Assembly: GCA_045545455.1 (NCBI GenBank)
Contig: JAZQAY010000035.1
Coordinates: 1 to 24,345, forward strand
Source of the DNA: RUG754 sp045545455
GTDB lineage: Bacteria > Bacillota > Clostridia > Peptostreptococcales > Anaerovoracaceae
Direction: 5' to 3'
Length of the DNA: 24,345 nucleotides
The notes beneath the pieces were generated by a model that was not told the origin of the DNA, did no database searches, and saw only the letters and a program-made list of their open reading frames with translations. Of the stretch, positions 8,552 to 14,361 are shown piece by piece. The position numbers and the translations under genes were made by a program. The stretch's first letter is position 1. Every line of letters begins with the position of its first letter.

Positions 8552-9264
8552 TGAAGATCGTAGAATTCCTTTATCCTGAATACACAAACATTTACGGAGA
8601 ATCTTACAACCTTGAGTATCTTAAAAGATGCAATAAGGAGATCCAGGTGATCGAGACTCACGTAGGGGACACCCCGAAATTCATATACGGTCAGGCTGAT
8701 ATGGTATATATGGGATGCATGACCGAAGACAAGCAGGAGAAGACCATCGAGCTTCTCATGCCTTACAGAAATTACATCATCAATGCCATACAGAGCGGGA
8801 TAATCTTTGTTGTCACAGGGAACGCCCTTGAGATCTTCGGCACCAAGATCATAGGTGACGAGGTAATGAGCGACGATAAGATCGATATCAGGGGACTCAG
8901 CATCTTTGACTATCAGTCTGTCAGACATATGAAACAGAGCAGACACAATTCCCAGTATATAGGCAATTTCGATGGTATGCTCATGCTGGGTCACAGAAGC
9001 CAGTACAGCTTTTGTTACGGAGAGTTTGAAAATTGCTTCATCAAGATATACAAGGGAATAGGAATGAATCCCGATACCGACAGGGAAGGCGTCCACGTGA
9101 AGAATTTCTTCGGAACATATTCCCTCGGTCCCTATTTCATAATGAATCCTCCCTTTACCAAGTATATCCTCAGATTGCTCGGACTTAAGGACGACCTTGT
9201 CTTTGAAAAGGAGATCATGGAAGCATACCAGTACAGGCTTGAAGAATTGAGGAGAACAATATGA
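8551..9264 (+). CDS. GatD-like class I amidotransferase homologue lacking catalytic Cys and His
   Basis: The 237-residue protein aligns over its length with GatD, the CobB/CobQ-type glutaminase partner of MurT: FLYPEYTNIYGESYN at the start, GFEN-like GEFEN (157-161), YGNNGEDGTEG-like GIGMNPDTDREG, and GTY-x-x-GP near the end. The nucleophile elbow, normally ICGGYQLLG with the catalytic Cys, reads VVTGNALEIFG with Thr89 in that place. The catalytic His of GTYLHGP is replaced in GTYSLGP (Leu192). GFENH also loses its His (FENC). Glutamine hydrolysis is therefore very unlikely. The frame is intact, so this is a maintained non-catalytic protein, perhaps a structural or binding subunit for the MurT-like ligase. 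ATG 8551 is chosen because it aligns with the GatD N terminus and overlaps the murT-like stop, with AAAGGAGGG upstream. Confidence 0.82.
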   Translation: MKIVEFLYPEYTNIYGESYNLEYLKRCNKEIQVIETHVGDTPKFIYGQADMVYMGCMTEDKQEKTIELLMPYRNYIINAIQSGIIFVVTGNALEIFGTKIIGDEVMSDDKIDIRGLSIFDYQSVRHMKQSRHNSQYIGNFDGMLMLGHRSQYSFCYGEFENCFIKIYKGIGMNPDTDREGVHVKNFFGTYSLGPYFIMNPPFTKYILRLLGLKDDLVFEKEIMEAYQYRLEELRRTI

Positions 9265-10316
9265 ACCTTTCGTTCTATTTAAAAAAATTAAAGACTCTTG
9301 ATATGTCGAGGTTCACAGACTGTGCCAAACGCGTTTCTGTGCTCGTACACAAGCCCTGGAGACTCGTCCTCATGGATATACTTTACTGTACTGCAAAGTA
9401 CGGATCGGGCTGGGTCGATTATGAAGCATTCAAGATGTATGATATGAGCCCGGAGGAGAGAGGATATATCCTTACCATAGGTAAAAACAATGAGCTCATA
9501 AAGAAATACAACGATAAGAGATACATGCCTTACTTCGAGGACAAGGCTATCTTTAACAAAAAATTCAGTGACTTCGTCAAACGCGACTGGATAATGGTCG
9601 GAGAAGGCATCATGTACGGAGATATCGAAGGGACAGCTCTCACAGAAGATGACAGGGTAAGGGGTGCCGGACCTGAAGATTTCAGAAGATTTCTTTCAGA
9701 CAAGGAATACATAATGGTAAAACCTCTGGATGAAAGCTGCGGTCACGGTATCGAAAAAATAAAAGTTTCCGAAAGAGATCCCGAAGAACTCTACGATTAT
9801 CTTCTTAAAAGCGGCAAACCCTTATGCGAGGAAGTCGTGATCCAGAACGAAACGATGAGTCTTCTTAACTCATCCTCTGTCAATACCATAAGGGTCACGA
9901 CCATATTAAAAGACGGTGATGCCAGGATAGTATCGGGCGGCATCAGGATGGGAAGAAACGGTAACGTGGTAGATAACTTCAATTCCGGCGGTCTTGGCGT
10001 CATCTATGACAGAAAGACCGGTACTGTTATATCCGATGGTTTTGACCGCGCGAGAAACGTATATGAAACAGTTCCCGAATCCGGGATCAGACTTAAAGGT
10101 TTCCAGATCCCTCAGTGGGATGAGATCGTATCTATGATCAAGGAAGCTGCCAGAGTGGTGCCACAGGTGGGATATGTTGGCTGGGACGTATGCTTAAGCA
10201 GAGACCATGGCCCGCTTCTCATTGAAGGAAACAGCTTCCCCGGTCAGGATAATGCGCAGGAACCTTCACTTAATGCCGGGACTTATAAGGCCGTACTGGA
10301 GGCACTCAGCGAATGA
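9261..10316 (+). CDS. ATP-grasp ligase of the sugar-transfer-associated type (PF14397-like)
   Basis: The 351-residue protein has an ATP-grasp domain over about residues 90-345. The phosphate-contacting lysine and loop are in MVKPLDESCGHGI (K154). The hinge is at LCEEVVIQ. NSSSVNTIRVTTI (202-214) and VVDNFNSGGLGVI (237-248) are hallmarks of the sugar-transfer-associated ATP-grasp family, and the metal-binding end is VGWDVCLS then LIEGNSFPG (E322, N324). Such enzymes form an acyl-phosphate and join a carboxylate to an amine or thiol; the family's substrates are mostly unknown. It overlaps the GatD-like gene by ATGA and the M50 protease by ATGA, so it is very probably co-translated with the MurT-like pair. 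The substrate cannot be read from sequence. Confidence 0.85.
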   Translation: MNLSFYLKKLKTLDMSRFTDCAKRVSVLVHKPWRLVLMDILYCTAKYGSGWVDYEAFKMYDMSPEERGYILTIGKNNELIKKYNDKRYMPYFEDKAIFNKKFSDFVKRDWIMVGEGIMYGDIEGTALTEDDRVRGAGPEDFRRFLSDKEYIMVKPLDESCGHGIEKIKVSERDPEELYDYLLKSGKPLCEEVVIQNETMSLLNSSSVNTIRVTTILKDGDARIVSGGIRMGRNGNVVDNFNSGGLGVIYDRKTGTVISDGFDRARNVYETVPESGIRLKGFQIPQWDEIVSMIKEAARVVPQVGYVGWDVCLSRDHGPLLIEGNSFPGQDNAQEPSLNAGTYKAVLEALSE

Positions 10317-11044
10317 CAGAGATCATAAATAAGATAATGAGAATATTCCGTAGCATGGATCCGCTGTTCTGGGTCTTCCTTGCAATACTTATCGCAGAAA
10401 GACTTCTTAACGGAACAGAGAATATCGGAGAATTCCTTTTAGATAAGATACTGATGCTTCCGGGGATAATCATAGGAATAACTTTCCATGAAGCAGGACA
10501 TGCCTTTGCATCGTATAGGCTGGGAGATCCGACTCCTAAAGCCCAGGGAAGGCTATCACTTAATCCTGCTGCCCACATCGATCCTCTGGGATTCCTGTTC
10601 CTGTTTATTGCAGGATTCGGATGGGGAAAGCCGGTGCAGATCAATCCGCTTTATTACAGAAATAAAAGAAGAGACGAATTCATCGTCTCTATAGCCGGTG
10701 TGACCGTAAACCTTATAATTGCGATAATCTTCTCCTTCATAGTCAGGGGACTTTCAGGAGTCTACGATTATACTACGGGAAAAACTGCCCTGTATTACAT
10801 AGCTATGATGTGTACCTACGTGGTATTCATCAATCTGGTGCTTATGGTATTCAACCTGATACCATGTCCGCCGCTTGATGGGTGGGGGATAGTGACTCAG
10901 ATATTCGATCTCAGAAAATACAGCTGGTGGTATCCATTGTATACCAGAGGATCGCTGATACTGATGGCACTGATAATATTCAACGTAACAGATATCATAC
11001 TGTCACCGATAGTAACCAAACTCTATCAGCTGCTGCTTCTTTAG
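10313..11044 (+). CDS. Site-2-type membrane metalloprotease (peptidase family M50)
   Basis: This is a polytopic membrane zinc protease of 243 residues. The zinc-binding HExxH is in FHEAGHAFASY (H59, E60, H63). The third ligand is supplied by the LDG motif in NLIPCPPLDGWG (D189). RLSLNPAAHIDPLG after the first motif is typical of the short bacterial M50B group that lacks PDZ domains. Hydrophobic segments lie at about 18-30, 48-66, 92-104, 125-147, 160-186 and 212-235. Such proteases often cut transmembrane regulators or peptides, but no substrate is evident here. The start overlaps the ATP-grasp gene by four bases. The stop overlaps the stop of the oppositely oriented GntR gene. Confidence 0.9.
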   Translation: MTEIINKIMRIFRSMDPLFWVFLAILIAERLLNGTENIGEFLLDKILMLPGIIIGITFHEAGHAFASYRLGDPTPKAQGRLSLNPAAHIDPLGFLFLFIAGFGWGKPVQINPLYYRNKRRDEFIVSIAGVTVNLIIAIIFSFIVRGLSGVYDYTTGKTALYYIAMMCTYVVFINLVLMVFNLIPCPPLDGWGIVTQIFDLRKYSWWYPLYTRGSLILMALIIFNVTDIILSPIVTKLYQLLLL

Positions 11045-11709
11045 ATGCCGGATCTTATCCTCAGCATCGACCTGAAGGCGTGGATCTGAGCGGCTTCCTC
11101 TCCCTGAGAAACGTTACGGGTCCTGAAAGCATCAAATATGGCCTTGTATTCATTCCTGATGATCTCAGGATAGTTTACGGGGTACCTTATGAGCTTCATC
11201 GTATGCTCTATGATGAAATCATATTTGAGAAGTGAGTGTTCGATTTCCGCGTTCTTGGCGGAGTCGTAGATAACGGCATCGAATCCTCTGGCAAATCTCT
11301 CGAGTTTCGGGATATCTCCGGTGGGATAATAGAACTCTATGAAGCCGTATACTTCCTGCAGGATATCCATTTCATCGACGGTGATCCTTTCCAACGCCCA
11401 GCGCACTGCCTGAGGATAGAGAAGGTTTTTCATCGAAAGGATATCGTCCAGCATCCGGCTGTCGATATTTGCCACGAAAGCACCTCTGTTAGGGATAAGT
11501 TCTACGTAACCGTCTGCCGCAAGCTGATTGATTACTTCCCTCAGGGGAGGTCTGGACAGGTCATACTGCTCACACAATTTAGTTTCTATGAGCCTTTGAC
11601 CCGGTTTGAGTTCACGGTTGAGAATCGATATTTTTATCTGTTCACGGGCCTTCTCAGCAGGGGTACGGTTATCTGTATAATCGTTATTCAAAAAGTCGAT
11701 GTTTAACAT
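11041..11709 (-). CDS. GntR family transcriptional regulator (FadR/FCD subgroup)
   Basis: This is a 222-residue DNA-binding regulator and the only minus-strand gene in the window. Residues about 17-80 form a GntR winged helix (KPGQRLIETKLCEQYDLSR, then REVINQLAADGYVELIPNRG). The rest is an all-helical FCD-type ligand domain. Several metal-ligand positions common in FCD domains look changed: the usual FHxxL is FDAVIYDSAKN, and EHxxI is EYKAI. The effector may therefore not depend on a metal; this is my reading, not shown. AGGAGA stands 6 bases before the ATG. A GTATAC-centred palindrome lies 22 bases upstream, suggesting autoregulation and possibly control of the divergent nth run. The effector is unknown. 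Confidence 0.9.
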   Translation of the reverse strand: MLNIDFLNNDYTDNRTPAEKAREQIKISILNRELKPGQRLIETKLCEQYDLSRPPLREVINQLAADGYVELIPNRGAFVANIDSRMLDDILSMKNLLYPQAVRWALERITVDEMDILQEVYGFIEFYYPTGDIPKLERFARGFDAVIYDSAKNAEIEHSLLKYDFIIEHTMKLIRYPVNYPEIIRNEYKAIFDAFRTRNVSQGEEAAQIHAFRSMLRIRSGI

Positions 11710-11730
11710 GATCTTCTCCTGTATTAAAAA

Positions 11731-11740
11731 TCGTATACAA
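11731..11740. promoter_or_regulatory. Candidate GntR/FCD operator in the gntR-nth divergent region
   Basis: In the 58-base AT-rich region between the gntR and nth starts, TCGTATACAA is a palindrome with one mismatched pair and the core GTATAC. FadR/FCD-type regulators commonly bind T-n-GT-n-n-AC-n-A sites, which this fits. On the minus strand it lies just downstream of a TAAAAT sequence (11743-11748) that could be the gntR -10 box, a position suited to repression. No convincing -35 box is seen on either strand. Confidence 0.45.
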
Positions 11741-11767
11741 TTTTAACATTTAATAAAAATAAAAACA

Positions 11768-12400
11768 ATGCAAAAAGATGATATAATCAAAACGCTGGAT
11801 ATTTTGGAAGAGACCTATCCCGATGCGGAATGCGCACTTGATCACAGGAACGTGTTCGAACTTCTGGTATGCGTAGTGCTTTCAGCACAGACTACGGATA
11901 AGTCTGTCAACAGGATATCACCTGAACTGTTCGCAAAGTATCCCGATGCGCAGGCTCTTTCTGAAGCTGACCAGGCTGAAGTGGAGGAGATACTTCATTC
12001 CATAGGTATGTACCGCACCAAGGCGAAAAACATCATCAGCCTTGCAAAAGAACTTGTTTTAAGGTATGATGGCAAGGTTCCCGGCACATATGAAGAGCTG
12101 GTGGATCTTCCCGGAGTAGGGAGAAAAACTGCAAACGTGGTGCTTTCCGTAGGATTCGGAGTGCAGCGTATAGCTGTGGATACCCACGTCTTCAGGGTAG
12201 TGAACCGCATTGGACTGGTACATGAAAAAGACGTACTTAAAACCGAACTGGCTCTGATGGAATGCATACCCGAAGACCGGTGGTCAAGGACACATCACAG
12301 CCTGATCTTCCACGGACGCAATATTTGCGATGCCCGTAAACCGAGATGTAAAGAATGCCCACTGGCAGATATCTGTCAATGGGATAAAAAAGATATATGA
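11768..12400 (+). CDS. nth: Endonuclease III (DNA glycosylase/AP lyase)
   Basis: Nth excises oxidised pyrimidines and cleaves the abasic site in base excision repair. The helix-hairpin-helix LPGVGRKTANVVL carries the catalytic Lys120, and VDTHVF carries Asp138. The 4Fe-4S ligands are C187, C194, C197 and C203 (Cx6Cx2Cx5C). These numbers equal those of the E. coli enzyme, which supports ATG 11768 as the start. Unusually, no Shine-Dalgarno sequence is visible before it (the 20 bases upstream are nearly all A and T), so the message may be leaderless or start very close by. Length is 210 residues. The gene opens the second + run; asd follows 16 bases later. Confidence 0.96.
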   Translation: MQKDDIIKTLDILEETYPDAECALDHRNVFELLVCVVLSAQTTDKSVNRISPELFAKYPDAQALSEADQAEVEEILHSIGMYRTKAKNIISLAKELVLRYDGKVPGTYEELVDLPGVGRKTANVVLSVGFGVQRIAVDTHVFRVVNRIGLVHEKDVLKTELALMECIPEDRWSRTHHSLIFHGRNICDARKPRCKECPLADICQWDKKDI

Positions 12401-12416
12401 CATGAAAGGAATCGAC

Positions 12417-13499
12417 ATGAAGAAATTAAGAGCAGGCATCCTCGGTGCCACAGGAATGGTAGGACAGAGATTCATTACATTACTTGCAGATCATCCTTGG
12501 TTTGAACTCACCACATTAGCTGCAAGCCCCAGATCAGAAGGGCTTACATATGAAAAGGCTGTGGAGGGAAGGTGGAAGATGGATGTTCCCATCCCCGAAA
12601 AAGTACGCAGCATGATCGTCATGAACGTCAATGACGTTGAAAAGGTCTCTGAAACAGTAGATTTCGTTTTCAGCGCGGTGGATATGAAAAAAGAGGAGAT
12701 CAAATCCATTGAGGAAGCTTATGCCAAAGCTGAGACTCCGGTTGTTTCAAACAACTCAGCTCACAGGTGGACCCCCGATGTTCCCATGGTCATACCTGAG
12801 ATAAACAGCGATCATTACAGGATCATCGATGAACAGAAGAAGAGACTCGGTACGGAGAACGGATTTATTGCCGTTAAACCCAACTGCTCGATCCAGTCAT
12901 ACGTCCCGGCTCTGGAAGCCTGGATGCCCTGGGAACCCTATGAAGCAGTGATAACCACATATCAGGCTATATCCGGTGCCGGCAAGGATTTCAAGTCCTG
13001 GCCCGAAATGGTTGAAAATCTCATTCCATACATAGGAGGAGAAGAGGCAAAGTCCGAAGATGAACCTCTGAAGATATGGGGACACATCGAGAACGGCGAG
13101 ATAGTAAAAGGCGACCAGATCAACATTACCTGTCAGTGCCTCAGAGTTCCCGTACTAAACGGTCATACGGCAGCCTGCTTCGTTAAATTCAGAAAAAAAC
13201 CTACCAAAGAAGAACTTATAAAAGCTCTGGAAGATTACAGAGGTTTCCCTCAGGAAAACGATCTTCCCATGGCCCCCGTTCAATTCATAAAATACTTTGA
13301 GGAAGATGACAGACCTCAGGTAAAACTTGACGTTGACAGAGATAAGGGTATGGGTATCTCCATCGGAAGACTGAGGGAAGACAAGATCTATGACTGGAAG
13401 TTCATAGGACTTTCACATAATACATTAAGAGGTGCAGCAGGGGGCGGAGTTCTCGGAGCTGAAACTCTTTACAAAATGGGATATATAAAGGAGAAATAG
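12417..13499 (+). CDS. asd: Aspartate-semialdehyde dehydrogenase (archaeal/fungal-type)
   Basis: Asd reduces aspartyl phosphate to aspartate semialdehyde, the branch point to lysine/diaminopimelate, threonine and methionine. The 360-residue protein has the N-terminal NADP-binding GILGATGMVGQRF, the catalytic cysteine C157 in VKPNCSIQSY, and the histidine H250 in RVPVLNGHTAA. The overall pattern (ADHPWFELTTLAASPRSEG and LNGHT) is that of the longer enzyme type first known from archaea and yeast, which also occurs in many Clostridia, not the E. coli type. ATG 12417 is chosen over the in-frame ATG at 12402 because AAAGGA lies 7 bases before it and MKKLRAGILG is the expected N terminus. Confidence 0.95.
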   Translation: MKKLRAGILGATGMVGQRFITLLADHPWFELTTLAASPRSEGLTYEKAVEGRWKMDVPIPEKVRSMIVMNVNDVEKVSETVDFVFSAVDMKKEEIKSIEEAYAKAETPVVSNNSAHRWTPDVPMVIPEINSDHYRIIDEQKKRLGTENGFIAVKPNCSIQSYVPALEAWMPWEPYEAVITTYQAISGAGKDFKSWPEMVENLIPYIGGEEAKSEDEPLKIWGHIENGEIVKGDQINITCQCLRVPVLNGHTAACFVKFRKKPTKEELIKALEDYRGFPQENDLPMAPVQFIKYFEEDDRPQVKLDVDRDKGMGISIGRLREDKIYDWKFIGLSHNTLRGAAGGGVLGAETLYKMGYIKEK

Positions 13500-13503
13500 T
13501 TAA

Positions 13504-14340
13504 ATGACTTATTTACAGGCAGTTATACTGGGCCTGGTTCAGGGTCTGGCAGAATTTTTACCGATATCTTCATCGGGACATCTTGCTATCCTAGAGAACT
13601 TTTTTGGAATCAAAGAAGACAGCATGCTGTTCTTCGCAGTCATGCTTCACTTCGGAACGCTGCTTTCCGTCTTTGTCGTCTTTTGGAAAGATATAGTTGA
13701 ACTTTTTAAGGAACTGATCCTTACGATAAAGGATCTGATCGGCAAAAAGGGACTCCGCCTTAACGAAAGACCCGTAAGAAAACTCGGCGTCATGATAATC
13801 GTTTCATGCATACCCACCGCTATCATCGGTTTCGTTTTCGGAGACATATTCGAAGGCATCTATTCCAAGCCTGTACTCATAGGAGTGATGTTCATCATCA
13901 CCGGTCTGCTTCTTATCGCTGCTGAGACCTGGGGAGGGGGAAACAGGAATATAAATAACCTGAATTACAGAAACTCGATCTTTATCGGTATCGTGCAGGG
14001 TCTTGCTATCATACCCGGTATATCAAGATCAGGATCAACGCTGTTCGCTTCTCTTCTCTGTAAACTCGACAGGGAATTTGCAGTCAAATTCGTATTCCTC
14101 ATCTCAATACCGACTATCCTCGGGTCCTTTTTACTGGAACTTCCCGACGGACTTAAACAGGGTATAAGCGGGGCTGCCTGGGGGCCTATCATCGTAGGCG
14201 TCATAGTAGCGTTTTTAAGCGGTCTTTTTGCAGTTAAGATCATGCTCAAGGTCGTATCAAATAAAAAACTTAAATATTTCTCATTCTATTTATTCGCTCT
14301 TGCAGCGTTCGTGATCATTTATTCGATCATCAACGGGTAA
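13504..14340 (+). CDS. uppP: Undecaprenyl-diphosphate phosphatase UppP (BacA)
   Basis: UppP is a membrane phosphatase that converts undecaprenyl diphosphate to the monophosphate, recycling the lipid carrier for peptidoglycan and other envelope glycans; high levels give bacitracin resistance. The first signature is GLAEFLPISSSGHLAI (residues 13-28). The second is IPGISRSGSTLFASLL. About eight hydrophobic segments span the 278 residues, the usual length. AAGGAGAAATAG precedes ATG 13504, four bases after asd. No bacitracin-response element is visible, and transcription appears to come from the upstream run. Confidence 0.97.
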   Translation: MTYLQAVILGLVQGLAEFLPISSSGHLAILENFFGIKEDSMLFFAVMLHFGTLLSVFVVFWKDIVELFKELILTIKDLIGKKGLRLNERPVRKLGVMIIVSCIPTAIIGFVFGDIFEGIYSKPVLIGVMFIITGLLLIAAETWGGGNRNINNLNYRNSIFIGIVQGLAIIPGISRSGSTLFASLLCKLDREFAVKFVFLISIPTILGSFLLELPDGLKQGISGAAWGPIIVGVIVAFLSGLFAVKIMLKVVSNKKLKYFSFYLFALAAFVIIYSIING

Positions 14341-14361
14341 TTTTGAATAAGAGGTAGTTTA

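Noticed and set aside
11044..11067. GATGC...GCATC as a bidirectional terminator between the M50 gene and gntR
   Set aside because: The stem is only 5 bp, lies within gntR coding sequence and has no T run on either strand.
11236..11706. Plus-strand open frame of about 156 codons opposite gntR
   Set aside because: The minus-strand reading is a clear GntR/FCD protein with a ribosome site; the plus reading has no family resemblance.
11782..11787. TATAAT as an nth -10 box
   Set aside because: It lies inside the nth coding sequence after a start fixed by family alignment, and no -35 box is at the right distance.
12330..12416. Upstream in-frame starts for asd
   Set aside because: They lie within nth or precede the ribosome site; ATG 12417 has AAAGGA at the right distance and the expected N terminus.
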